In this document: piece by piece, positions 40,675 to 53,565 of the stretch
Numbering within the stretch: position 1 is the stretch's first letter
How the letters are laid out: every line of letters begins with the position of its first letter
Assembly: GCA_008711295.1 (NCBI GenBank)
Contig: VUYV01000508.1
Location: 280,010 to 344,009, forward strand
Length of the DNA stretch: 64,000 nucleotides
Reading direction: 5' to 3'
Source: Anarhynchus alexandrinus
Taxonomy: Eukaryota; Chordata; Aves; Charadriiformes; Charadriidae
Notes under the pieces: model-generated
What the model was told of the DNA's origin: nothing
Database searches by the model: none
Seen by the model: the letters and a program-made list of their open reading frames with translations, nothing else
Made by a program: the position numbers and the translations under genes

Positions 40675-43600
40675 AAATTTGTGAATGATTTCTGATGTCC
40701 TAAGGAATATAACTTGCTGGTTACACAGGATTTCTGTGAAAGTGAATTAAAACCAATCCCAACCCAGTTGTTCCTTCTTGTTCGGATTCTGACAGACACC
40801 GTTCCAACCACCCCCAAGAGCAGGCTGCTCTATCTAGTCCCAAAGCCAGCAGTGACACGTGGAACCATGCACGGTTTGGGAAAACATTGTTGGCTTTGGG
40901 TGGAAGGTGCTTTGGGGAACTCGCTGTCCCCGTGTCCTCAGCCTTCCAGCGCCCTGTAGAGCTCATCTGTTCAGCTGCAAGCGCTCACGGTCGGTATTTA
41001 CTGTGGCATCTGAAAGGGATCGTTGCCGTGCTTAGTTTTGGTACTATATGTCTTATTTGCAGAATGCAGTTGCCTTTTGTTTCTCTTGTTAGGGATAATT
41101 ACTACAATTTGTTATCCGTCAAACAGTCGCAGGACGTTGAGCAAATGTACACGGGCTACTTCAGCGATGCCTTGTGGTGCAGAGCAAGCGATGCAGACTT
41201 GTGTGCCGCAAACTTATATGGGCAGATAAAAATATTTTTGCAAAGATAGGCTATGCATTTACAGTATAATAATGTGCAGTTACAGTAGGGTGAATCATGC
41301 AGCACAAACTTGCTTAAAAAAAAAAGGCACTCTGCAAAACTGCTTCATTACATAATAATGCTTGGTGAATTCTAGGGCTCTGTCCTACAAGATATTGAAC
41401 AATTCTAACTTGAGAAATACAAAAAGTTGATTTATAACGAGCTACCTGTATTTACTGACAATAGTTTTGAATAATAGTGCTTAAACACTATTTTCTTGAC
41501 GATTCTAAAACCAAGGGGTCGTTATTTAGAGAATCAGCCTTGCTATAAAAATACAAATTAAAAGGAAAAGAAACACTTCATTAGAGTTTTTGATCACTCG
41601 AGAGATTTTTATTCTTTCCTTTCTTAACTGAAATTCTCCCTTAAGTTTAAAGGGTTCACCTCTGTGTGAGTTGTAGTTGTGGTAATTATGCGCTACCTGT
41701 CATGCAGATACATTACCTACAGATATCAAAGCTTTCAGAAATTATAATGGACAAGGACAGATGTTGCCAGGTTTAAAAATAAAATTAAAATAACAGAAAC
41801 AGTGTAGCAGCTCATCAGAATTCATCAGCAATCGGGGCTTAATTCCATGGTACTGTACTGTTATCTGTCAACCATTCATGCAATTAAGAGAAAATATCTC
41901 CCAACGTTTCCATGGTGCTAAAGCACTCCAGGAGAACAGCCAGCCCACACAGGACCCAGGAGCGATAAAATATTAATTCAGTACAAGCACATGTTCGATA
42001 ATCTCAACATTTAATACAGGCTATAGTAATTCAGTCCTAGCAAATTATTCAGTTAAACAGAGCGGAGCCATATAGTATGCTACTTGGCAATGACTTTATT
42101 TGCAAAAAAAGAAAAAAAAAAGCCTATTTGTTGTGGGATTAGGACTGTAGATATGAAAGCAGTGCTTTTCTGGTACCAATGCAGATATTGTGGATGACGG
42201 GTGCATGCCCAGGCTGAACGGCTCCAGCCGAGGCGGGCACGGGAAGCTCAGTTTTCAAGGTGTATATCTGCTAGGTGAAGGCCAAAAGAAAAGGGACTTT
42301 GAAACGCTGCGTCAAGCAGAGAGTAATTAATCTGCTGCATGGCTCAGAGATGAGAAATGAAACGGGTCTCGGTGGCTGTTGCAAGGAATTGCACGTGGCA
42401 GAGCGGATTTCGGGGGGAGCGGTGCTTCCCCCATCAGCACCAGTGCTCGTCCCACACAGCCCAGCCCTCTCCAGCTGGCTGTGTCCACCCCTGGCATATG
42501 CCGAACCTGTGCTCAAAATGAGAAAAAACAACATTTCCTGACCCTGGAAATGCCCAATAGACCTCTGTAAGGGCACTGGGGGAAGTTGTGTGTGGTAGTA
42601 GCATCTTGTAAATATGGGTTTAACACTTGTGAGCCCTGCGGAGCTGAGTCCGGAGCCAGGGGGAGGGCAGGAGAGCTCCAGCCAGGCTTCTGTCCCTTCT
42701 CTGTCCTGGGTCCCTGCCTGCCTTTGCCGTTTGATTTCTGCAGGCAGCGCGAGGTCCAGGCATAGCTCGGATAAATTTGGATTAGCTGGAGTTAGTTACG
42801 CCAGAGTTGCCATCTTCTCTCTTGAAAAGAAATCCTGTCCCGCCGTAAACTCAGAAGAAAACTTTCCCTAAAAAGTTTCAAGTGGGATGCAACACCTTCC
42901 AAATTCCAGCCCAGGGTACCGCCAGGTCCCTGCTGCTGCGCTTGTTTACGGCACGGAGCTGCTGCTGGGGCTGACGTTGCTTTGGGAGGAATCAGAAGTA
43001 TTTGCCCTACAGATATTTTTTGAAGACCTGCGGATGAAAGGGCCGTCGCAGCCCCTCGGGTTTTCCTTTCATCTGTTCTTTATAACACGATGCATCTTTT
43101 TTTTTGTTCAAGGTGTTGCTGGAAAGGGAAAGCAAGCTGGAAGCTGTTAAGGGAGAGTCCCACAATGAGTTTTTAGAATACAATTGTACAATTAGCCGAA
43201 AAACTTTACTCGTTATCAGTTGCCTCGTAATAAAAAGGCCAAACTTATAAACTGTCTGGAAATACCAACAGTTAAGGTCGTTTTCCCAGAGTTTATGGTA
43301 CCATTCCAACGAGAGCAACAGGCCCTGAGAATGGATGTTTATGATGAAAAATCATAGGAAAATTAAGAATTATATTCTCTTGCTTATTTAATTTCTAAAT
43401 ACCTTAAAAATAGGGTTCTGTCAGCTCCCTTAATAAGCTAGACCGTGTAATGAATTAGATATTGGTAGCTGGGAAAAGCCTTTAAGGGACTGAAGGGTAT
43501 TTATTTTAAACTTCTTAGGTGTCTGGTCTACAAAAACCTGAGAAAGTATGTGAAGATAAAGTTTCAAGAAGAAAGGAAGTGAAAACTCTGTGCTTAAAAG

Positions 43601-44929
43601 GCAAAGGTTGAGAGGGAAATATTGTGAATGTCTGCTTTTTGCTTTTTTCCTAATTTTTCCACTTCAGTGGCTAATTAACATTTCAGAGAAAGAAAGGCTT
43701 TGCTAAAAATCCAGCATCTCTCCTTAAGGCTTGGCTTAAAAATACATCCTTGGGATCCTTAAGACTTGTGTCGAAAAACAGGCTAATATTGGCATTCCTA
43801 ATATTTTGAGGATAAAGCAAAGAACAAATCCAGCAAAGCCATTCTAGATGGTCTTTCAAGCCTACAGAAAGAAACAAATTCAGGCTAAAGAAGAGTGTTT
43901 TTAAAATACTTGGCAGCTCATCTTTAATATTAATACCAGTACTCTTCCCTTATTTTTCCGAAGAGTGCATCCTGGGTATTTAGTCCTTTCAGATATTTTT
44001 AGACTGACTTCCCCTTTGCTGTTCAGCCAACTTAATATACACAACGGTGGCAGCTAAAATTAGTTAATTTTTTTTTTTCTTTTACTACACCAACTCCATC
44101 TATCTCTTAAATAACTTCAGTTTGTTCCCGCTGAGCTCCACAGTTTGTGCCGGTCCCTCTGGCAATGGGCTGGTAGAGCAGAGCACAACGGTGAGTGCAG
44201 GGCTGGAGGCAGAAGAGGCAATTCAACAGGTCGGGCTTAGAGCCGAATTTGGGGCTTGGGTCTGGAAACGTCTCAGGACGATCTCCCATTTCAAAGGCTG
44301 AACTGGAGAAAAGAAACCAGCTTTCTGGTGCTTGGACTCAGTGTAACATAGAATGACAGGACAGATCAGTGGATGGACCAACCCATCTGGAACTGCAACT
44401 ATCACACATGCAAAACCTGAATTCTGTTTTTTTAGCGACCGCAGTTCCCACTTTGTCCAACGTGGATCAATAATCCTGCTGCTTCTCCAGCGATCCCCCG
44501 CGGCATTAGTCATCTCGTAATGAACAGTTGTTGCCTGACGCTGGCTGTTCAGGACGGGCTGTTGCACTGCTGATTTCTGCCCGCTGTCTTTCACAGTTCC
44601 AACCCATACCGCTATATGGGAGAAGGAAACGCATAAAATCAGGTCAATGTTTTTCAGTACAAAAATCAGCTACTCTTTTGTTGTCCAGAATATCTTTTGC
44701 TTGATTTAGTCATGAGCAAAATCTTAGTAGACAATTTATCAATCTGTTCTGGTTTGAGGTAGAACAAAACCAATTTTCTTTTCAGTGATTTTACTTTTCA
44801 GCTAAACCTCTTCTAACGGGCTGCGCTGTCTGAAATGAACGGCCTGTTTTTCAGACGGTATCTGCTGGCAGTGATTAAGTCTGATGCTTGTATTTAATAC
44901 CAGGGCATGGTATACAGAGAGGCTCCTGC
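40675..44929. other. Intergenic, no gene seen
   Basis: About 4.3 kb. Several frames of 60-120 codons are open, but none shows a domain, splice-supported continuation or similarity I recognise. An A-rich run lies at about 42102-42121. Confidence 0.5.
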
Positions 44930-45493
44930 TTACACTTATTGCTGTAACACCCAAGGCCAACCAACTTTGTTATATGTCCCATTGGAGGGTCGGAAGTGGA
45001 AAAGCGTAGAGGGGTCCCACCTGCAGAGGGGAGGACAGGACAGGACATGTGACCCAAAACCAACCAACGGGGTATTCCATCCCATCTGCCTCATGCTCAG
45101 TATAAAAGCTGAGAGATCACAGGGGTTAACTCTCTTTTCTTCAATGGCTGCGTTCGAGGAGGACTCTATTCGTCTGCTTTTGATCCCGATCCCTGCGTTC
45201 CTGCATCCAGCTTCCGAATCCAGTTGCCCTCCATCACTGAATCCAGTCTGGGATTTTCCCAGTGCCTGCAAGTGACATGATTGTTGTCCTGGGAGCTTGT
45301 TTCTGGTTTTGTATAGATTTGTCTATATTTCATTATTTTCTTAACAATAAAAAGAAAAGATAATAATATTAGTAATATTTCACCGAAGCTGGTTTAGGGG
45401 TTTTTTTTTAACCCAGCATTCAGTCTCCCCCTTCCCCTTCTGGAGGAATACTCTGTCACTCATTTAGTGGCCAGCCCAGCCTAAACCTTGGCA
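44930..45493 (+). mobile_element. Degraded solo LTR of an avian endogenous retrovirus
   Basis: The + strand shows LTR order. GGGGTATTCCATCCCATCTG precedes a TATA box (TATAAAA, 45101-45107). A polyadenylation signal AATAAA follows at 45346-45351, then AATAATATTAGTAATATTT. A degraded terminal part resembling the end of a common avian LTR closes it at TAAACCTTGGCA. No gag, pol or env sequence and no primer-binding site are seen next to it, so it is probably a solo LTR. The 5' boundary is uncertain by about 100 bp. The family (ERVL-like) is from memory of bird LTRs and is tentative. Confidence 0.6.
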
Positions 45494-48220
45494 GTTTATA
45501 TCCCTCTAATATGACACAGAAATAGAAGTAATTGTCAACATTTATAAGTAAAGAAATTGTCTTGAACAGGATTAGCTAATACAGTGTTCCCATTTTCCCA
45601 GCTTTAGTGAGAATACTTACTTTTTGTTAGGATGGGATACATAATCCTGCAAAGATTTATTTTCCCCATCATCTCTCACTGCTGAAACAAAACAAATCTC
45701 AAGTGAAAAAGCCTCCAAAAGACAAATACGATATTCACTGATATACTCTGGTGTGAGACTGACAGCACTGCTGAAAAATTGCAACTTTAAGCTTATTTAT
45801 GTGAAACTTTTCAGAAACAATTTATCACCAGTTATCTGCAGTACATTTTTTTTCTCGTGTTGCTAATAAGATATTTCATACTTAACACCTTTTAAGCCTT
45901 CAGCCATATGTTAATGTGGCAGCTGGTTGTAAACTTCTAACCTGACACTAAATTAATTTTGCTTGTGACAGCACAGAGATCCATACCGGTGTTCCCGATT
46001 TCCATCTTCTGAACTGACTTTCCTCTACAACATTGCTAAGTTTGTGCTCTTGCTCCATCCTTCCCAGGGAAAACGACTGCCCAACCCCGAATTCCCAGTT
46101 GTGGGCACTGGTGTGTCCCACAGCGTGGAACTGCCCGGACTGGGGGGGGAGGTTGCCAGTTTCTGCTGTGCCACCGAATTGCTTTATGGATCTTCGTTCG
46201 TGTGATGGAGTGCAGATGCTGAACTGCTTAAGGAGCGATCCAGAACATCGGTGTCAAGTTGGATCGCAGCCCGAGGTGTTACCTGACAGCTGCCTGTCCC
46301 CGCAGACCCGGGGTCTGCGCCCACCCTGAATTTCAGGGGTTAGAGCCTGTGGGGCGGCGAGTACATTTACTCTGCTTCCCTCTCCAAGCAGCCTTTCCTC
46401 GTCCCAGCAGTGCCACGGCACCGATGGCACGGGAGCGGGATTATCGCAGTATCAGCGCCTCTCGCCAGATTACATTGTATGAGATTTTTAATTATGTTAT
46501 TTCCATAATTCTACACTCATAGTTTTGCCTTTCATTGTATCTCCTGATTTTTGGTTCAGAGAGGGGCTAAAATAAATTTTGCTGATGAAACAAAATGGGG
46601 TTTCCTACTTACTGGGGCAAAAAAAAATCGTCTTTCTGGGAGGTGATAATGATCAGAATATATAGGATCTCACGCTAGGATTTTGCATGTTGTTGTCTTT
46701 CTCTTAGGGTGACCTGGGCTGCGCAGTTTCCTAATTACTCCAAATCAAAGCACAGGGTCTACTGATTTTTTGGTCCTCTGTTTCTGGCTTCCAGCTTTCT
46801 TTACGGAGACTTTAATTTTGCCATCTCTTTCTGCTAAGGGCAAACCTCTTTTTTGGGCTTTTGCTGTAGCTCGGTGCTGCTTGGCCAGGGCTTTAGGGTG
46901 CACACAGGAGAACCTGGCGTTTTGAGGAGTTGGCTGCCTTTGCCAAGTTGATGGAACCCACGGCAGGGCTGGGAGACCATGCAGATGAGGATTACTGCGA
47001 ATAGGGTTGCTATGCTAAAGTCACCGATTCATAAAGGACTTTAAATATAAAACTGTGTACGCCGGCTTAGCCATAAGAACTCATCTGTGGTTTTTTGGTT
47101 TTGTTTTCCCCAACTAATCCGTTCCTAAGGTCAAAGCAAAATGAGGTGTCCCTTGGCTCTTCGTAGAGTTTGACTGAACTACTGAGAGCAGTGCTGAGTC
47201 CAGGGGACCACTGCTGATACGCTGACCTCATTTAACCCAGATACTCTTTGCATTTCAACCGTTCAGCCCCTTTCATGCTATTTTTCTGCTTTGCTTTTGT
47301 TCCCTCGCTCCATTTTCTGCCTCATCAGGGAGAAGCTATGGGTCACAACCAAAGGCCACCTGCCTTCCTACTGAAGCTCTTTGGTGATGTTGCTTTTCGC
47401 CTTCGGCTTCTACAAAAGCTTCAGTTCAGGGGCTCTGAGAGTTGACCCATGTCTCCTCGCTGGAGCTGCCGTGCTCTCGGGTGAGCTTTCCAAACCATTA
47501 ATATCAAAGCAGCATCACTTGTCCTACAGCGCAGTCGGAAGAGAAGAGAGGCTTTGGAGCCGCTTTGGGTGTCCGTGCTTGCTGGAAAGCGAAGCTTCTC
47601 TCCTCTGCCAGTCACCGCACATTTCTGGGACTGGTGTTGACTTCAGTAAGGAATATCAGTATTGCTGGACTTGAGCCGACGTAATCCAATTTTTTTAGGT
47701 TCCTGGCCAAGCCAGCTATTCCAGTGCTCGTTACAGCACAGTGAAGTCACCAAGTAGGTGACGCAATATATGAGATTTCTATTATTTAGCTTTACCTGTT
47801 GTCCTGTGTGCTGTGAAGAAGGCTGGGAGGGGGGTTGCTGGCTGTGGCTGGGGGGCAACGTTGTGTTCATCATTGCCTTCCTGAGGCAGCGAGGAGCTGT
47901 GCGAGGCTCCCCCCGAGCGGAGGACCTGGCAGGGATGGAGGCGTGTGGGTACCCGACGCTGGCATCGTTTTGTGCCTGCCGGCTGCTGCTCGGCGGCGGG
48001 TGCTTAGTTACTGCGTGGACAAACCAGCGGTGGCGGTTCTGTCAAACTAAACGCGGTGTTGGGCCAGATGTCCTCCCTGGCCGGAGAAGCAAAACCCTGC
48101 AGGTGTCGCTTGAGTGAAGGCTATGGGTACCCCGGGGCTCCCTCTCCAAGTTGAGTCTTTGCGGTGTGCTGTGGGAAGTGTGTGGGTGCAGGCAGCGCTC
48201 GGTGACACCCCACTGTGAGT
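45494..48220. other. Intergenic, no gene seen
   Basis: About 2.7 kb without recognisable exons or repeats. Confidence 0.5.
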
Positions 48221-48288
48221 GCAGGGGGTTGGAACGTGATGGTCCTTAAGGTCCCTTCCAACCCAAACCACTCTGTCATTCTATGATC
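48221..48288 (+). mobile_element. Short CR1 3' tail
   Basis: Only the last ~68 bp of a CR1: GGTCCTTAAGGTCCCTTCC followed by CACTCTGTCATTCTATGATC. It is a strongly 5'-truncated insertion. Confidence 0.85.
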
Positions 48289-49732
48289 TCCTGAACAGGA
48301 AGGGATGGGTACGTGGGTGGTGGTTTCAATGGGAATCACCCCTACCTAATCTACTGCTTTAAATTCTTACTTGAAAAGCCCGGAAACTGTAAAAAGGGAA
48401 AACAAACTGATGCTTGAGTTCCCACAGTTTCCCTGGCAGAATGTCAGCGTTGTGTCTTACGCAGCGTACACGCTGCAAAGGTACTGAGATAAACCAAAAC
48501 TCTGCGATTTCCCTGCCTGGCAGCTCTCTGATGCTCTTGATTTTGTAAATCTCTTTATTCTATAATACGTGATTGGGAAAGGCCACCTCGCTGATGCGAA
48601 AAGCCACAGTAGGAAACAACAATAATGTGTGCTTACTGTCCAGCTTTGTAGCTAAAGCTCTTTTGTGCCTGGATTTAAAAAAAAAAAAAAGCTGCTTTTA
48701 TTATTTCCGTGAGTTTTATCTCTTCAGCTGGTCTGGAGACAGTGTATTAGTCAGATGTGTGGGTAGTGAATTACCCATGATGTCAAACTCGGTGTTGTTA
48801 ATTAAAAATACATGCTTTGGACATATTAAGCGTTCATTAAAAGCCCCATCCTTTGTCTGGAGGGGCACCGCATTGCACTCTGGAAATGGGATGAGCTGAG
48901 AAGACGAGAGGGCTGGCTCGCAGGGAGCGAAACCGGGTAGATTAAATGTTAAAGAATGGAAGTGTTGCTATGGATTATGCTTTTGCTTATCTCCCAAGGA
49001 GTAAATCCCGAGGGCTTAGCTGGGTGAGAACTAGCAGGTGAAGTACTGCCATTTTTTCCCTGACTGGTAAAATTGTTTTGCTGATTTGATCAGCGCCGTG
49101 CGGCACGACGGTGTCTGTCGGTTAGCGTGTCCTTAGAGCTGGTGGGTTTTCAGAGAGATGAGAAATTGCATTTTTTTCTTAAAATTCATGTGACACCCTG
49201 CTAAAACGAACAATATTCATTTTCCCACGGGCTGCGTTTTCAGAGACGCATCGGAATGGAGACTTGCAGTGCTGCGGTACTTCCTTAGGACTGAAAGTTA
49301 GGCTTCATTTATTTAAGAAGTGGGTATTAAGCATACCTTAGCTCATGCCAAATATGTCAAGCTGTTATTCCTCAACACCAAAAGAGAAGCGGTGCATCTG
49401 AAAGCCTGGCCTGGGCGCGATGGGTGGCTGGTGCCTCAACCAGAGGAATCCATGTCCTCGAAGGGGCATCTCTCTGCTTTCCATGTGTGTTTCAAAACCT
49501 TTGGTTCCTTTACTTGCTGGAAGTGCTGTAGTCATGGTTCAGGGCCCCTGGCAGCGGGGTTTGGGTGCTGGGTCCCCCCTCCCTAGCAGGGGGCACGTCC
49601 CCAGGGTGTGCTCTTGGGGGGCCCGATTGACCCGGGGCATCCAGGGTGGGCACAGTCTATAGCGGAGGTGTGTTTTATTTACTTATTCTTCAGAGAAAAA
49701 TTGTGAAGTAAAAGGAAATCTTAAAATAGGGG
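48289..49732. other. Intergenic, no gene seen
   Basis: About 1.4 kb. There is an A run at 48679-48692. Nothing else is recognised. Confidence 0.5.
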
Positions 49733-49975
49733 GGGAAAATGTTAAAAAAAGAAAGAAAAAATTAAAAAACAAGAAAAAGAAAAAAGAAAAAAGAAGAAAG
49801 AAGAAAGAAGAAAGAAAAAAGAAGAAAAAAGAAAAAGGAAAAAGAAAAAATTAAAAAACAAGAAAAAATAAAAAATAAAAAATTAAAAAACAAGAAAAAA
49901 GAAAGAAGAAAAAGGGAAAAAGAAAAAAGCAAAAAAAGAAAAAAGAAAACAAAAAGAAAAAGAAAAATAATAGAG
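49733..49975 (+). repeat. A-rich polypurine tract
   Basis: About 240 bp almost entirely of A and G on the + strand (GAAA, GAAAA and AAG units). The segment around AATTAAAAAACAAGAAAAA recurs three times (about 49760, 49850 and 49881), so it expanded partly in larger blocks. Confidence 0.93.
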
Positions 49976-50836
49976 AGACTGACTTGTAATTACTCAGGAA
50001 AAGGGTAGTCTTGTTCCCCATCAATCAAACTCGAGCGCAAATGAAAGGGGCTTCTCCGTTCCAGGCAGTTATACCCAGAGAAATGGTAAACCTGTGAAAG
50101 CGAAGGTGCTGCCAACAGGCGGGTGCTCTGCTCTGCTCCACAGCTGCCTTTTCCCGGCGTTATTACGGGCGGCCACAGATTTCTTTAACTTTGAAACAGA
50201 ATCGAAAGCAGGCAAACATTTTTGTTAATGTGGGTAAATTTGAGGCAGCTGTGGCAATTCCTTTCAAACGGTTTTTAGTTTTAACGGGTAATTGCAGAGT
50301 CCTGAGGCTTTTTTTTTTCTTTTTTCAGCCCGTGAGGCAGCGCACATAGCGCGTTCCATTGGTATGCAGGAGGGAGCTGCAGGTCTGCCTTCCTGACAGT
50401 CTATTTAAAACCCGCAAGAGAAGGAGCCTCCTGAAACAAGGTTATGCTCTTCTTCATTTGCCATTCAAGTACGGAGAAACCGTACCTGCCACCTCCAGAA
50501 AGGAAAGAGAAAACCCTACCTTATTTTGAGTTTGCTCGTAGTGACTCTGAACAAAATCTGTTGTTTCATTTCAGTATTGAAATTAAATTGATGTGTTATT
50601 AAAATACCGGGACTTAAGACGTGCGATGGATTTAATTCAAAATAAGCTATGATTATCCCCTAAAACTGTGCGATGCTGTGTAGACATGGCCGTTGTGTTT
50701 TATAGTTAATATTTAACGCACCCGGAGTGAATTTTGGGAAGAAACGCTTTCTGAACTGGGAAATTTTATATTACTTGAACGGGCATACTTATATGGGGGA
50801 GCTCTGAAAATGTAGTTGCAGCTCATTAAATATGTT
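49976..50836. other. Intergenic, no gene seen
   Basis: About 0.9 kb of unique-looking sequence, with a T run near 50311-50320. Confidence 0.5.
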
Positions 50837-50995
50837 GAGGTTGTTGAGGCCCCATCCCTGGAGGTGTTCAAGGCCAGGCTGGACGTGGCCTTGGGCAGCC
50901 TGGTGTGGTGGGAGGTGTCCCTGCCTATGGCAGGGGGGTTGGAACTCGATGATCTTCAAGGTCCTTTCCAACCTAAACCATTCTATGATTCTGTG
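50837..50995 (+). mobile_element. CR1 LINE 3' fragment
   Basis: About 159 bp with GTTGTTGAGGCCCCATCCCT and the tail AACCATTCTATGATTCTGTG. Its diagnostic GTGGCCTTGGGCAGCCTGGT links it to the copy at 58875. Confidence 0.92.
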
Positions 50996-51899
50996 AAATA
51001 TATCAGAATTAGATGGAAGATATTTTTGTAGATTTAAAGAAAGATAATGCTGACACTGCTCGGGGTCAGCTATATCGGTAGCGGTAGGCTGGATGTGGTG
51101 GCATACGCGGGCTGTGGGGATGCCTGATGTACCACGGCGGTAGTCCCAGATTTTAGAGAGAGTTCTCAAAAATAGCATTAAAGTAGGGCAGCTCGCTGCC
51201 ACCTCTCTCCCTGCGCCCTCCTGCTCTTCCCAGCGTTGCTTTCCTCCCTACAGGCGGGTGTTGCTGTAGACGTGACGCCGTGGAGATGTGAGAAGTGGCC
51301 TCGAGCAGGCTTTGCCGGGGATTTTGGGTGGTTTGTACGTGCTGGTGGGGGGATGGCCACTCTGGAGAGCGAGAGCAGCCCCGGGCTCCGCGGAGAGATG
51401 CTCCCACAGCCCAGGTCTAGCAAAGTCCTGCTGTCTTCTCACTGCTCTATAACCAAATGAGGGGTTTTTTTTTCTTTCTTTCTTTTCTTTCTTCTTTCTA
51501 TTGACCTTTCTGTAGTAATATCCACTATATACTATGTATTATATTATCTATAGTAATATTGAGTAATATCCACTGCATTCCTGGACACCTCTTCCCTGAG
51601 GAATCCCTACAGTAACAGTCTTTGTTCAAATGTCCTGTGTGGGGAATGTTTTCTTGCTGGTTGTGGAGGAACACGAGGCTCTCCCGTAGCATTTCACCTT
51701 TCTGTGCAGTTTTCAAGGCGCAGGTTCCTTGCAGCTCCGAGTCATTTACTGAAGTATCTCTCTGGAAATATTTGCGTGGTTGGAGCCTGAAGACTCAGAT
51801 CTCAAGTGTTTTCTCCCTGTTCTCAGCATCTCAAAGCTCACCACAAAGGCTGAAGCTGAGATGCTGTCCCCTTCCCCGCCCTGAGCAGCAGTGAAAGGT
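50996..51899. other. Intergenic, no gene seen
   Basis: About 0.9 kb, with a pyrimidine-rich TTTCTTTC stretch (about 51463-51500). No gene or transposon is recognised. Confidence 0.5.
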
Positions 51900-52215
51900 G
51901 TTTAACAGAGGGGCAGACGTGGTGCTGAGGGACATGGTCTGGTGGTGGGTTTGGCAGCGTTGGGTTGATGGTTGGACTCAATGATCACAGAATCCCAGAC
52001 TGGTGAGGGTGGGAAGGGCCCTCTGGAGCTCCCCCAGTGCCACCCCCAGCCAGAGCAGGGGCACCTCCAGCNCAGGACGGCGTCCAGGTGGGTTTGGAAT
52101 ATCTCCAGAGCGGGAGACTCTCTGGGCAGCCTGTGCCAGTGCTGTGCCACCCTCACAGCCAGTGATCTCAACAGTCCCTTCCAACCTGGACGATTCGATG
52201 GTTCTATGGTTCTAT
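51900..52215 (+). mobile_element. CR1 LINE 3' fragment (second subfamily), split by a nested CR1
   Basis: The host copy is 51900-51986 plus 52168-52215, the latter ending CGATTCGATGGTTCTATGGT. Removing 51987-52162 and one TGATC copy restores a normal CR1 3' end. Its diagnostic stretch GTGGTGCTGAGGGACATGG matches the fragment at 40462. Confidence 0.88.
51987..52162 (-). mobile_element. Nested CR1 fragment inside another CR1
   Basis: An opposite-strand CR1-like 3' fragment, starting ACAGAATCCCAGACTGGTGA and ending CACCCTCACAGCCAG. It is flanked by TGATC on both sides (51982-51986 and 52163-52167), probably the target-site duplication. One base is unresolved (N at 52072). Confidence 0.8.
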
Positions 52216-53087
52216 CTCCTCTAGCACTTGCGCAGAAAGGCTGCACGGGGACACCCCATGTGGTCGCCCGTCCTGTCCTTCACCCTGCGTTTTGTACCGT
52301 CAAGCCCAGTGCCACATTGCTGCAAATGCGTAAACTTGCAGACGGCGTCAACCAAAGTGGCCGCTGAAGTCTGTGTAGGAGGTCCAGGTGGTACAAATAC
52401 CACGGCGCCTGAAGGAGACGGGTACTGGATGCCTGAGTGATGTGACACTTTTATGAGACAGAATTGAAGAAAGGAAGTGGGAACAATATTAAACTTATCA
52501 ATGCACTGGAAGAATAAGAGCCCGAGGGAAAAAAATAAAAAGATGACATTTGGCTGTGGTGTTGGACAACAGCGCGTGCGAGCAATGCCTGATAAGGTGG
52601 ACAGCTCTGAAGTGCAATTCCGGTCTGAAAAATTGCCTTGTGATAGCGATGGAGTGAGGTTTGAGGTGGCGTGTATCAGCGATTTTCAGCATAAATGTTT
52701 TTCTAACTGCCATCCATGGAAACGCAGCCTGAACTCTCAGAGCAAGCTCCAGCTCAAGCCATTAATAAAACCTGTGACACTTCTTAATTTCAGTAGCGGT
52801 GGCTCAGCGGTGACCTCTGGGGGAGAACAGACCTCCTTTCAGTCTCAGCTGTGTGAAAACCACAGAGTTTGTGGAAATAAAACTCAGGAAAAAACTTATT
52901 TTTGTCACTGATGTCAGCAGATAACGCTTTGAATGCGCGCGGGGAGCAGACCTGCTGAGTCAGGTAGAGCCTTTCTACAAAACCGCTGTTCAGAGGAAAA
53001 AGTGCGTTTTGAGAAGATGTAAGAATTCTGTGAAGATCCAAACTTCAGTGTGTGACTCAACCAGAAGAAAATAAGCAGTAAAAAGAA
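52216..53087. other. Intergenic, no gene supported
   Basis: A 144-codon frame is open at 52477-52911 (+). It has no recognisable domain and no homology I know, and its composition is what non-coding sequence would give, so I do not call it a gene. Confidence 0.5.
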
Positions 53088-53565
53088 GATAGATAGAGAG
53101 ATAGGTAGATAGATAGATAGATAGATNNNNNNNNNNNNNNNNNNNNNNNNNNNNNNNNNNNNNNNNNNNNNNNNNNAGATGGATAGATAGATGGATGATA
53201 GCTGGATGATAGACGATAGATGGATAGATAGATAGACGATAGATGGATAGATAGATAGACGATAGATAGATGGATAGATAGATGATAGACAATAGATGGA
53301 TAGATGATAGATAGATGGATGATAGATGGATGATGGATGATAGATGGATGATGGATGATAGATGGATGATGGATGATAGATGGATGATAGATGATAGATG
53401 GATGATAGATGATAGATGGATGGATAGATAGATAGATGGATAGATAGATGATAGGTGGATGATAGATAATAGATGATGGATAGATAGATGGAAAGATAGA
53501 TGATAGATGGATAGATAGATGGATAGATGAATAGATAGATGGATAGATAGATAGATAGATAGATA
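53088..53565. repeat. GATA/GGAT compound microsatellite with gap
   Basis: About 430 known bases of GATA mixed with GGATGATA units. It is interrupted by 50 Ns (53127-53176), so the true length is unknown. The open frames across it, rich in Ile, Tyr, Leu and Ser, are products of the repeat. Confidence 0.97.

Noticed and set aside
52477..52911. A 144-codon + strand frame as a possible gene.
   Set aside because: There is no domain, no known homologue, no splice or promoter context, and ordinary composition. Chance frames of this size are expected in 64 kb.
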